Below, one piece after another: positions 35,969 through 44,236 of a stretch of 64,000 nucleotides of DNA. The stretch's first letter is position 1, and each line of letters opens with the position of its first letter. Under the pieces are notes generated by a model that saw nothing but the letters and a program-made list of their open reading frames with translations, searched no databases and had not been told where the DNA came from. The translations under genes and the position numbers were made by a program. The DNA is from UBA11400 sp964550435 (GTDB lineage Bacteria; Bacteroidota; Rhodothermia; Balneolales; HLUCCA01), in assembly GCA_964550435.1 (NCBI GenBank), contig CAZJZI010000008.1:6243-70242 (forward strand). The letters run 5' to 3'.

Positions 35969-36898
35969 TTAAAAATCACTACCCGCTTCCCTTAAACTGA
36001 AGAGTTTAAGTAGAATTAACGATATCAACACTGCAGATCCAACCAAGTGTAGGACTTGAAAACTTGCTGGCATTCCTGCATAAGCCAAAACTATTCCAAC
36101 TATTATCTGGGAAATAATAAATCCGAATATCCACATATTCAGCTTATTAAAGTATCCCTGAATGGATTGTTTAGTAATGTACCAGGTCATCCAAAATGTA
36201 ATAATTAAAACTGTCCAGGAAAAAGAACGGTGGATTTCATCAATAAGCCCAACTCCTGCAAGCCACTCACCTCTTGGTACATAAATCTCTCCTCTGGAAA
36301 TGATATCTATAGCTTCCCTAACCTGTGTACCTAAAACCATTTGCGCCATTGTAAACACAAGGAGCAGTGTTGTTGCTACAAGTAAGGGTTTACGATGAGT
36401 TGGGCTTATATGTAGTCTTATATCACCAGCTACAGCTTTGAATGAGGCATAAATCAATAATCCGACAATGATCATGGCCATAATCATGTGTAAAGTGATA
36501 ACTCCTTCATGTAATCCAGATCTGACCACCTGACCACCCAACCAACCTTGAAACAGCACACCTATAAAAGCCAAAAATGAAGCCAGAGTAACACTCGGTC
36601 TATTTTTTGTATACTTAAAGGATAATAGAAAAGTCGCTGTAATTAATAGCCCAATTAAAACCCCAATCAAACGATTTATATACTCGGTCCATGTTTTAAA
36701 TGCATTAAATTCAGCTGGATTATACTCGGAAGGTAACGTATCAACTGACATCGGAGGAACCCACAGTCCGTAACACTTCGGCCAATCAGGACAACCTAAT
36801 CCGGCACCCGATGCACGCACCAATCCCCCGACCAGAATCAAAAATAAGGTAGCAAATACGGTGACAATTGCTACAATCTGATATTTGTTGAGTTTCAT
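35969..36898 (-). CDS. ctaA: Haem A synthase CtaA (COX15 family)
   Basis: A 309-residue membrane protein with eight helices that oxidises the C8 methyl of haem O to give haem A. Key residues: GGLVRASGAGLGCPDWPKC near the N-terminus, the first His in HMIMAMIIVG, QGWLGGQVVRSGLHEG, and the second-half HRSFSWTVLI and HLVGSAVLISL segments that hold haem. It is divergent from ctaB across a 174-base gap and convergent with coxD, so it supports the oxidase encoded next door. Confidence 0.94.
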   Translation of the reverse strand: MKLNKYQIVAIVTVFATLFLILVGGLVRASGAGLGCPDWPKCYGLWVPPMSVDTLPSEYNPAEFNAFKTWTEYINRLIGVLIGLLITATFLLSFKYTKNRPSVTLASFLAFIGVLFQGWLGGQVVRSGLHEGVITLHMIMAMIIVGLLIYASFKAVAGDIRLHISPTHRKPLLVATTLLLVFTMAQMVLGTQVREAIDIISRGEIYVPRGEWLAGVGLIDEIHRSFSWTVLIITFWMTWYITKQSIQGYFNKLNMWIFGFIISQIIVGIVLAYAGMPASFQVLHLVGSAVLISLILLKLFSLREAGSDF

Positions 36899-36933
36899 AA
36901 ATAATAGTTTTCAGATTAGAATTTTTATAGCAC

Positions 36934-37012
36934 AAATAACGTTATTTAACCAAAAATCGATCGAATTATTATAAGACTGAAATGTGCCTTCAAGTTAAAA
37001 ATTTCTTAACTT
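36934..37012. promoter_or_regulatory. Divergent ctaA/ctaB control region with palindromes
   Basis: The 174-base gap between the two haem genes holds a perfect 14-base palindrome AAATAACGTTATTT (36934-36947) and a seven-base inverted repeat AAGTTAA/TTAACTT (36992-37012). TATTTTTG at 37055-37062 fits the -7 box for ctaB and would give a leader of only a few bases; no TTG lies at a suitable distance. The 14-base palindrome is the best candidate for a shared operator. Confidence 0.4.
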
Positions 37013-37072
37013 ATAAGCGTTTGAAAATAAACTTCTCGGGCAATTGATTGCACGTATTTTTGAAAGTATTTC

Positions 37073-37978
37073 ATGAAAGAAATTGTTGAAGAAACGCAAA
37101 CTAGTGTTTCGTTTCGAGGGACATTATTAGCGTATTATGAGTTGACAAAACCCGGCATTACTTTTATGGTATTGTCGAGTATGACTGTAGGTTTTTTACT
37201 AGCTTCTACTTCAGGAATTGATTTTACTGCATTAATCAATGCAATGCTAGGTACCTACCTTATAGCATCAGGAACAGCTGCTCACAATCAGTATATGGAG
37301 CGGAATCTTGATAAATTAATGCTTCGAACAAGCAAGAGACCATTGCCTATGGACCGTGTACCAGAAGCAAATGCGAAAATATTTTCGCTTTCATTGATAT
37401 TTATTGGATTATTATATCTCATAATTACCGTTAATCCACTCGCTGGACTTGTATCTCTGGCTACTTCATTTGTCTATTTAGTACTATATACCCCTCTAAA
37501 ACAGATATCGTTCTGGAATGTACCTATAGGATCGGTAGCTGGAGCACTTCCTCCTGTTGGTGGCTGGGCTGCAGCAACCGGAACAATTGTTGATCCAGGA
37601 CTATGGATACTTTTTGCTATAGTATTCTTCTGGCAAATACCCCACGTGTTATCTATTGCATGGTTATGTTATGATGATTACTCAAGAGCTGGATTCAGAA
37701 TGCTCCCAAGAACTGATGAAACTGGAATCAAGACATCAATATATAGTTTAATCTGTCTGGTTTCACTAATCCCTACAGTTTTTGCTCTCTACTACCTTGG
37801 TTATAATGGTTTACTCTTTCTTATTCCAAGTATAATCGTGACACTCTGGTTTCTTTACATGGGATATAAATTTTATTTGCGACCATCTAAAGAGTCTGCG
37901 AAAAAGCTCATGTTCGCTTCCATTTTTTATCTGCCAGTGGTCTGGATTCTGGTATTAATAGACAAACTCTTTTTCTAA
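37073..37978 (+). CDS. ctaB: Protohaem IX farnesyltransferase CtaB
   Basis: A 301-residue UbiA-type prenyltransferase with about eight or nine helices, converting haem B to haem O. The first Asp-rich motif region is NQYMERNLDKLMLRTSKRPLP and the second is CYDDYSRAGFRMLP, both as in CtaB/COX10. LTKPGITFMVL near the N-terminus is another family mark. It works with ctaA to make haem A for the caa3 oxidase. Confidence 0.95.
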   Translation: MKEIVEETQTSVSFRGTLLAYYELTKPGITFMVLSSMTVGFLLASTSGIDFTALINAMLGTYLIASGTAAHNQYMERNLDKLMLRTSKRPLPMDRVPEANAKIFSLSLIFIGLLYLIITVNPLAGLVSLATSFVYLVLYTPLKQISFWNVPIGSVAGALPPVGGWAAATGTIVDPGLWILFAIVFFWQIPHVLSIAWLCYDDYSRAGFRMLPRTDETGIKTSIYSLICLVSLIPTVFALYYLGYNGLLFLIPSIIVTLWFLYMGYKFYLRPSKESAKKLMFASIFYLPVVWILVLIDKLFF

Positions 37979-38014
37979 AGAATCCACTTACACAATATTT
38001 ATCTCTTAAAAACC

Positions 38015-38050
38015 AAAAAGGGTCGATGGATAATCCAACGACCCTTTTTT
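38015..38050. terminator. Bidirectional terminator between ctaB and fumC
   Basis: AAAAAGGGTCG (38015-38025) pairs with CGACCCTTTTT (38039-38049), with an inner TGG/CCA pairing across one mismatch. T-runs follow on both strands, so it can end the plus-strand ctaB transcript and the minus-strand fumC transcript, whose genes converge here. Confidence 0.88.
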
Positions 38051-38072
38051 AGTTCTATACATTTGGAAAGAT

Positions 38073-39470
38073 TTATTCTGTGAATCCCCCACGTGTCATT
38101 ACAATCGGATCCAGTGCTTTATCTAATTCCTCAGCAGAAAGATTGGTCATTTCCAATGCCACGTCTTTAAGTGATCTGTCCTCTTTATATGCTTTTTTTG
38201 CAATTTGAGCTGCTAGATCGTACCCAATAATAGGATTCAATGCCGTGACTAAAATTGGATTTTTGTCAAGTTGCTCGCGCATTCTATCAGCGTTCACAAT
38301 AATAGCTTTGACGGATTTATCTGCGAGATTTCGACTTACGTTCGAAATGATTTTAATTGATTCCAACAAGTTGTGAGCAGCTATTGGAAGCATGACATTC
38401 AATTCAAAGTTTCCAGCTTGTCCGGCAATCGTAATCGCAGCATCATTACCGATAACCTGAGCGCATACCATTGTTGTAGCCTCCTCAGCCACTGGATTAA
38501 CTTTCCCTGGCATGATCGATGATCCAGGTTGTAAAGCTGCCAATTGGATGTCAGCTAATCCACTTTTCGGTCCCGAGTTCATCCATCTGAGATCGTTTGC
38601 TATTTTCATCATACTGACTGCAATTGTTTTAAGCTGACCAGATAGCTCTACCGGAGCATCAATAGTTGCCTGTGACTCAAAATGGTCTACAGCTTCCATA
38701 AATGATACACCAGTCATTGAAGAGATTTCCTTCGCAAAACGTGATCCAAATTCACTGTGAGTGTTGATTCCCGTACCTACTGCAGTTCCCCCCTGAGGTA
38801 GTTCACTTATTCTAGGAAGCACTGCTCTTACCCGTTCAGTACCAAGCGTTAGCTGTCGGGCGTAACCACCAAAGACTTGTTTAAACGTTACCGGCATAGC
38901 GTCCATCAAGTGTGTACGACCAGTTTTGACCACATCTCCATACTCGTTTGCTTTAGCGTCAAAAGCCTCTTTGAGATAATTTAATGATGGAATAAGTGAG
39001 TGTACAACTTCAAGTACCGCTGCTATTCTAATAGCGGTTGGAATTGCATCATTTGAGCTTTGTCCAAAGTTAACATGGTCATTGGGGTGAATTTTAACCT
39101 CTACGCCATCGACTTTAGCCATTTCATTGCCACGATTGGCAATTACTTCATTGGCATTCATATTTGTTGACGTCCCTGATCCTGTTTGAAAAATATCAAT
39201 AGGGAAATGGTCATCAAGCTTCCCATCTATGACTTCCTGGGAAGCTTTCTGGATGTATTGTGCAACAGTTTTATCTACTAGCCCTAGATCTGCATTGACT
39301 TTTGCTGCAGCAGATTTAATGTATCCAAGTGCTTTTATGAAAGATCTTCCGAATCGGATACCGGAAATTGGAAAGTTTTCGACAGCACGCTGAGTTTGTG
39401 CGGCATAATATGCTCCAGCGGGTACTTTAACCTCACCCATGGAGTCTTTTTCAATTCTGAATTCGCTCAT
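38073..39470 (-). CDS. fumC: Class II fumarate hydratase FumC
   Basis: From the ATG at 39468-39470 the product is 465 residues, the usual length; the in-frame extension upstream crosses a terminator and is not coding. It hydrates fumarate to malate in the citric acid cycle. Signatures: YYAAQTQRAVENFPISG, GSGTSTNMNANEV, KTGRTHLMDAMPVT and the catalytic loop GSSIMPGKVNP. It follows the E1 gene on the same strand, but a terminator lies between them. Confidence 0.96.
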   Translation of the reverse strand: MSEFRIEKDSMGEVKVPAGAYYAAQTQRAVENFPISGIRFGRSFIKALGYIKSAAAKVNADLGLVDKTVAQYIQKASQEVIDGKLDDHFPIDIFQTGSGTSTNMNANEVIANRGNEMAKVDGVEVKIHPNDHVNFGQSSNDAIPTAIRIAAVLEVVHSLIPSLNYLKEAFDAKANEYGDVVKTGRTHLMDAMPVTFKQVFGGYARQLTLGTERVRAVLPRISELPQGGTAVGTGINTHSEFGSRFAKEISSMTGVSFMEAVDHFESQATIDAPVELSGQLKTIAVSMMKIANDLRWMNSGPKSGLADIQLAALQPGSSIMPGKVNPVAEEATTMVCAQVIGNDAAITIAGQAGNFELNVMLPIAAHNLLESIKIISNVSRNLADKSVKAIIVNADRMREQLDKNPILVTALNPIIGYDLAAQIAKKAYKEDRSLKDVALEMTNLSAEELDKALDPIVMTRGGFTE

Positions 39471-39492
39471 TGTAGTAATAATTTTTAGGTTC

Positions 39493-39520
39493 AAAAAAAA
39501 GGCCCCGCAAATGCGGAGCC
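39493..39520 (-). terminator. Terminator between the E1 fusion gene and fumC
   Basis: On the minus strand GGCTCCGCA pairs with TGCGGGGCC around a short loop, followed by a run of eight T. It lies 37 bases after the E1 stop and ends 23 bases before the fumC ATG, so fumC probably needs read-through or its own promoter. Confidence 0.85.
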
Positions 39521-39557
39521 AATTTGGTATTTCAAACAAGTAACTGACTACATCTGA

Positions 39558-41630
39558 TCAATAATTTCTGAGGTAATCAATTGCTTCTCGAATGTCTTTA
39601 TCGTTTGGAAGTACATAATCTTCCATTGGATCCGCAAAAGGAATATACGAATATTTAGCAGCTACTCGCTTAATCGGAGCATCAAGATATTCGAATGCCT
39701 TATCGGCGATTTGTGCAGATATTTCAGATCCAAGCCCGATGAATTCCAAATCCTCATGTACTACCAACACTTTGTTGGTTTTTCGTACAGATTCTAAAAC
39801 CATATCCATATCGAGTGGAACAATACTTCTCAGGTCTATAACTTCGATTTCATATCCGTCCTTAGCGTACTCCTTAGCCATATTCAAGCTTTTTTGTACC
39901 AAGGCACCGTAAGTAACGATAGTAAGATCTTTACCTTCACGAACCATTTTACCTTTTCCGATCTCTATGAGATAATCGGCGTCAGGTTCCGGAGAACGCG
40001 AAAATCCTTGCCGATACAATGCCTTATGTTCAAGGAACAAAATTGGATCATCAGAACGAATTGCTGTTTTGAGAAGTCCCTTAGCATCTGCTGCTGTGCT
40101 GGGTAATACAATTTTAAAGCCTGGAATGTGGCCAAATATTGATTCAATGTTCTGTGAATGGCATAATCCACCGTGAATGTATCCGCCTATTGGAACACGG
40201 ATAACCATTGGAGCTCCAAAATGATTATGGGATCTGTATCTTAATGATGGAACCTGGTTGCGTAACTGCTGCATAGCAGGCCAAATGTAATCACCAAACT
40301 GTATCTCAACCACAGGTTTATATCCTTGAATAGCAAGCCCACATGCTGTTCCAATAATAGATGCTTCGGCTAGTGGTGAATTATAGCAACGATCTGCCCC
40401 ATACTTCTCGGTAAGCCCTCTGGTAGCAGTAAACACCCCACCTTTACCACCTGCAACATCCTCTCCGAAGACAATCACCCGCTCGTCACGAGCCATCTCT
40501 TCGTCTATGGCATGGTTTATGGCATCAACAATAACAATCGGTTCACCTGTCGGTTCTGTGGCTTCGTATTCAAGTCCAAGATCTTTCTCAGAATACATAA
40601 AGCGAACACCATCTTCCGGTTTTGGATCATCCTGTTTCAAACACCATTCAGTATCTGCATCAATTTGCTTACGTACTTCTTCCTTGATAATCTGGAGTTC
40701 CGTTTCAGTAGCGATCCCATTCTCGATTAATTTTTCTCCCAATTTCAGGATAGGGTCGGATAATCTGTCCTCTTCAAGTTCCTCAGGAGTGCGGTATTTC
40801 CTGTGATCATCAGAGCTTGAATGTGGTAGTAATCGTACAACATGTGCATGAACCAGTGAAGGGCCCTCTCCTGCTCTGGCTCTCTTTACAGCAGCCTGCA
40901 TAGCTGCATATGAGTTTAAATAGTCCGTACCATCTACTTCAAATATTTGCAAATTCTGAAATCCACTTACTGACTTGGAAATACTATGATTGCTAGTCTG
41001 TTCAGTTATAGGCACACTGATGGCATATTTATTGTCTTGCACAACAACGATTAATGGCGCTTTGATTCTAGTTGCCCAATTAATCATTTCGAAGAAGGTA
41101 CCCTGAGATGTTGCTCCATCACCAAGAGATACATAAGTTACCTCATCATTACCATTTCTCATTGTCCCCTGAGCCACTCCAAGGCTTGGAAGGTACTGTG
41201 CACCCAGGGCACTTGAAACTGATACGATTCTTAACTCGCTTGAATTAAAGTGCGAAGGCATCTGTTTACCGTGAGATGTATCTGTAACCTTAGACAAGTG
41301 TGCAGAAAGTAAATCCTTGGAGGTCATTCCCAATCCAAGTGCCAGAGACATATCACGATAATATGGAAGTGCCCAGTCCTTCCCAGGTGTCATATTTTTA
41401 GCCGCTGCCATTTGAATGGCCTCGTGTCCAGAGCAGCCAATATGAAAAAAACCTTTCCCTTGTTTCAGGAGAATAAGCATTTTGTCATCAAGTCGGCGTG
41501 ACACGTGCATAGTTCGATAGACCTCAAGTAACTCTTCTTTACTGAAGTTCTTGATGCTCGCTGATCTAATCTTATATTTTGAAGTCGCAGGCACTAGGGA
41601 CCCTGCTCTAGTTAACGTCTTTTCACTCAT
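39558..41630 (-). CDS. 2-oxoacid dehydrogenase E1, fused alpha and beta subunits
   Basis: A 690-residue thiamine-diphosphate enzyme in which alpha (about residues 20-335) and beta (about 365-690) chains are joined. The alpha part has IGCSGHEAIQMAAAKNM and the cofactor motif GDGATSQGTFFEMINWA...DNKYAISVP. The beta part has EDVAGGKGGVFTATRGL, NSPLAEASIIGTACGLA and VPIGGYIHGGLCHSQ. Fusions of this form in this group are usually called branched-chain 2-oxoacid dehydrogenase E1, but pyruvate use cannot be excluded. No E2 or E3 gene is near. It has a good promoter and palindrome upstream. Confidence 0.92.
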   Translation of the reverse strand: MSEKTLTRAGSLVPATSKYKIRSASIKNFSKEELLEVYRTMHVSRRLDDKMLILLKQGKGFFHIGCSGHEAIQMAAAKNMTPGKDWALPYYRDMSLALGLGMTSKDLLSAHLSKVTDTSHGKQMPSHFNSSELRIVSVSSALGAQYLPSLGVAQGTMRNGNDEVTYVSLGDGATSQGTFFEMINWATRIKAPLIVVVQDNKYAISVPITEQTSNHSISKSVSGFQNLQIFEVDGTDYLNSYAAMQAAVKRARAGEGPSLVHAHVVRLLPHSSSDDHRKYRTPEELEEDRLSDPILKLGEKLIENGIATETELQIIKEEVRKQIDADTEWCLKQDDPKPEDGVRFMYSEKDLGLEYEATEPTGEPIVIVDAINHAIDEEMARDERVIVFGEDVAGGKGGVFTATRGLTEKYGADRCYNSPLAEASIIGTACGLAIQGYKPVVEIQFGDYIWPAMQQLRNQVPSLRYRSHNHFGAPMVIRVPIGGYIHGGLCHSQNIESIFGHIPGFKIVLPSTAADAKGLLKTAIRSDDPILFLEHKALYRQGFSRSPEPDADYLIEIGKGKMVREGKDLTIVTYGALVQKSLNMAKEYAKDGYEIEVIDLRSIVPLDMDMVLESVRKTNKVLVVHEDLEFIGLGSEISAQIADKAFEYLDAPIKRVAAKYSYIPFADPMEDYVLPNDKDIREAIDYLRNY

Positions 41631-41672
41631 GTACTTATAATTTTAAGAGAAGCGGAGTAAGTTATTGCGTCC

Positions 41673-41704
41673 CAAAAATACAGTTTTTCGTTTGTTCTTA
41701 CAAA
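41673..41704 (-). promoter_or_regulatory. Promoter of the E1 fusion gene
   Basis: On the minus strand, TTTG (41701-41704) and TATTTTTG (41673-41680) are spaced by 20 bases, the expected form of a Bacteroidetes housekeeping promoter. The transcript would start about 36 bases before the ATG. The -33 box lies inside the right arm of a perfect 10-base inverted repeat. Confidence 0.65.
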
Positions 41705-41710
41705 CGAAAA
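41685..41710. repeat. Perfect inverted repeat over the E1 promoter
   Basis: TTTTCGTTTG (41685-41694) and CAAACGAAAA (41701-41710) are exact reverse complements with six bases between. The site covers the -33 element and part of the spacer of the promoter just described, the classic position for a repressor operator. It could also form a weak hairpin at the end of the GNAT gene transcript (43 bases after that stop), but it is A/T-rich and lacks a T-run. Confidence 0.55.
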
Positions 41711-41753
41711 CCCACCTTTTACTGACTTTATCAGACCTAGAGATATGCGTATC

Positions 41754-42905
41754 TTATTGTTTTTTATAAACGCGATATTTCTTTTCTTCAATAGCACCAA
41801 GTCTTACAGCGACATTTATCATGCTCGTGTTGGTTTCGAGTAACCAGCTCAATTCAGATGAACTGAAACCACGACGGATACCATTCATGACACTCCGTTG
41901 GTGCATCATTGTATCGATACCTTTACCTTGCCATTCAGGAAGAACTCCCATTAGAGCAGTTCTGATTTGACGAATTTTATTTTTGTAGTAGAGTAATTTA
42001 AATATTCCAAATGGGAACAATCTTCCACCCATTTTTTTAAACACCTGATTCATGTCAGGTAATGATATTGAAAATGCGACTGGTTGTCCATCAACTTCGG
42101 CAATATGGGCAAAGTCAACATCTATGATCATCTTGAGTTCCTTAACAAGATAATCGAACTCTGCTTCAGAAACCGGAGCGAATCCCCAGTTCTTTGCCCA
42201 CGCTTTGTTAAATATGTCACGAATGACGACTGCTTCAGATTTTAGATTCTTCAAATTCACATCTCTGATTACCAAATTCGGAAGCCGTCTCTTAACGATT
42301 TCGTCTGCACGGTTAATTTTGTCTTTATCCAGATGTACTTCATCTATTCTGAAAGCCAATAGATCTACTTTTTTCTCGTATCCAGCTGCTTGGATTAGTT
42401 TATCGTAATATGGATAATTATATGGCATCATCAGTCCGGGCTCTTTATCAAACCCTTCAATTAGCACACCAATCTCACCCATCATACTTGGGCTAAATGG
42501 ACCATAAATGGTTTTTAGTCCTTTATTCTTAAACCAACCTTCGGCTACTTTAAATAGTAAATTTGCGACTTGCTGATTATCAATACACTCGAAAAATCCA
42601 AAAAAACCGGCTTCTTCATTATTAAACCGATTGAATGCCTTATTGTGTATCGCGGCTATCCTACCTGCAGGTTTTCCATTAAACTCCGCTACGAATAGTG
42701 CCATTTCAGCATCTTTGAAAAAAGGATGATGCTGGGTATCCAGAATCTCTTTTTGTTGGATTCTGAGTGGAGGAATCCATTGTTCTGCATCTTTGTAAAG
42801 CAGATATGGAAACTCTATAAACTTTTTGAAATCTTTTTTGTCGGCTACGATAGTAACACTGCTTTGAGAAGGTACTATATCGTTTTTAGCGGCAAAAGAT
42901 GCCAT
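41754..42905 (-). CDS. GNAT-fold acyltransferase, candidate bacterial ceramide synthase
   Basis: A 383-residue soluble protein with GNAT-like features. These are an N-terminal DFKKFIEFPYLLYKDAEQW, an early ALFVAEFNGKPAGRIAAI strand pair, the segment IYGPFSPSMMGEIGVLIEG, and a late GVLPEWQGKGIDTMMH acyl-CoA-binding-like loop. Proteins of this form are encoded next to serine palmitoyltransferase in sphingolipid-making bacteria, and the Caulobacter member acts as a ceramide synthase. Here its ATG overlaps the stop of the upstream palmitoyltransferase-like gene by one base, which supports acylation of a sphingoid base. The assignment is inference from fold and coupling. Confidence 0.7.
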   Translation of the reverse strand: MASFAAKNDIVPSQSSVTIVADKKDFKKFIEFPYLLYKDAEQWIPPLRIQQKEILDTQHHPFFKDAEMALFVAEFNGKPAGRIAAIHNKAFNRFNNEEAGFFGFFECIDNQQVANLLFKVAEGWFKNKGLKTIYGPFSPSMMGEIGVLIEGFDKEPGLMMPYNYPYYDKLIQAAGYEKKVDLLAFRIDEVHLDKDKINRADEIVKRRLPNLVIRDVNLKNLKSEAVVIRDIFNKAWAKNWGFAPVSEAEFDYLVKELKMIIDVDFAHIAEVDGQPVAFSISLPDMNQVFKKMGGRLFPFGIFKLLYYKNKIRQIRTALMGVLPEWQGKGIDTMMHQRSVMNGIRRGFSSSELSWLLETNTSMINVAVRLGAIEEKKYRVYKKQ

Positions 42906-44146
42906 CAGGCTTCAATCAAAGAGTGACCGTTACTATCGATAATTCCGTGTTTGATACCAACTTTTTTGAACGCATCCAGAATGAAATCCAGTTGATCGTT
43001 GGTATGTGTAGCACTATAGCTGGTTCTAACCAAAGACTGACCACGAGGTACGGCAGGTGGTACTACTGCATTGACATAGACACCTGACTCGAACAAGTCT
43101 TTCCAGAACTGAAAGCATTTGAACATCTCCCCAATTACAACAGGTATGATAGGTGTTTGAGAAGTCCACATATTGAAACCTAATTGACTCAAACCGGATC
43201 TCATGTAATCAGATATCTCTTTGAGCCTATCCAGTCTCCAGGTTTCTTCCTGAAGTATTTCAAGCGCTTTAAGTACAGTTGCTACATTTGCAGGAGGCAT
43301 TGATGCACTAAAAATATGTGCAGGAGAAACGTGTCTTATATATTCGATCACTTTGTAATCTCCAACAAGGAAACCACCTAGAGACGCAAAAGACTTGGAA
43401 AAGGTCCCACTTATTAGATCCACATCATCGAGTAATCCGAATGCTGATGCTGAACCACGTCCGGCTTCACCAATTACCCCGATAGCGTGTGCATCATCCA
43501 GATATAGACGGGCGCCGAATTCTTTGGCTAAAGAAACAAGTTCAGGAATGTTGGCAAGTGCACCTGACATTGAAAACACACCATCACTGACAATAATCTT
43601 ACCAACTTTCGGATCTTCTCTCTCGAGTAGTTTACGAAGATGATCCATGTCGTTATGAGTAAATCTGACTGTCTTTGCCGCTGAACAAAGAGTACCCACT
43701 ACAATACATGCATGGTTGTCTTTATCAGAAAAAATTACATCATTTCGACCTGCAATAGTTTGTATTGAACCCTCATTGGTCTGATACCCTGTACTGAACA
43801 AAACACACGCTTCTTTTCTCATGAATACTGCGAGTTTTTCTTCAAGTTCAAGGTGAATATCAAGTGTACCATTCAGATAACGCGACCCGGTACATCCAGA
43901 TCCATATTTCAAAATAGCAGCACGGGCAGCCTCAAGTACCCGTGGATCGTTTGTCAATCCAAGGTAATTATTAGATCCGGCCATGATTACTTCACGCCCT
44001 TCAATCTTCACAACGGTACCATCGGTGGCCGTAAGTGGTTTGAAATAGGGATATAATCCCGAAGCTCTTACTTCTTCAGCTTTAGTGAATTCGTAGGCTT
44101 TATTGAAAATGTCGTTTGGTCTTACACCCGTTTGTGGATTGGCCAT
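42905..44146 (-). CDS. Serine palmitoyltransferase-like PLP enzyme (alpha-oxoamine synthase family)
   Basis: A 413-residue fold-type I PLP enzyme. Marks are SNNYLGLTNDPRVLEAA, GSGCTGSRYLNGTLDIH, DGVFSMSGALANIPELV, YLDDAHAIGVIGEAGRG and the Schiff-base Lys in SGTFSKSFASLGG. The family condenses an amino acid with an acyl-CoA; members include serine palmitoyltransferase, KBL and BioF. The wording of the motifs and the coupling to the GNAT gene favour serine palmitoyltransferase, first step of sphingolipid synthesis. 2-amino-3-ketobutyrate CoA ligase remains an alternative. It has its own well-formed promoter. Confidence 0.85.
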   Translation of the reverse strand: MANPQTGVRPNDIFNKAYEFTKAEEVRASGLYPYFKPLTATDGTVVKIEGREVIMAGSNNYLGLTNDPRVLEAARAAILKYGSGCTGSRYLNGTLDIHLELEEKLAVFMRKEACVLFSTGYQTNEGSIQTIAGRNDVIFSDKDNHACIVVGTLCSAAKTVRFTHNDMDHLRKLLEREDPKVGKIIVSDGVFSMSGALANIPELVSLAKEFGARLYLDDAHAIGVIGEAGRGSASAFGLLDDVDLISGTFSKSFASLGGFLVGDYKVIEYIRHVSPAHIFSASMPPANVATVLKALEILQEETWRLDRLKEISDYMRSGLSQLGFNMWTSQTPIIPVVIGEMFKCFQFWKDLFESGVYVNAVVPPAVPRGQSLVRTSYSATHTNDQLDFILDAFKKVGIKHGIIDSNGHSLIEA

Positions 44147-44183
44147 CCTAAATAATTCTAGACTTTACGTTAATTTAATGTTA

Positions 44184-44214
44184 CAAATATAGGTAGTATT
44201 CACTTGCAATCAAA
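44184..44214 (-). promoter_or_regulatory. Promoter of the serine palmitoyltransferase-like gene
   Basis: On the minus strand, TTTG (44211-44214) and TATATTTG (44184-44191) are separated by 19 bases, an exact Bacteroidetes-type promoter. Transcription would begin about 32 bases before the ATG. It shows that this gene and its GNAT partner form a two-gene unit separate from the glycosyltransferase genes upstream. Confidence 0.72.
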
Positions 44215-44236
44215 TGCTGTTAACAGCTCAAATTCG

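Noticed and set aside
36937..36950. TAACGTTATTTAAC shared with 8900-8913 as a repeated regulatory site
   Set aside because: The copy near 8900 lies at the ubiE stop codon, not upstream of a gene, and the sequence is simple and A/T-rich; chance match is likely.
39471..39539. Upstream extension of fumC by 23 codons
   Set aside because: It runs through an intrinsic terminator and adds no family sequence; the ATG at 39468-39470 gives the normal length.
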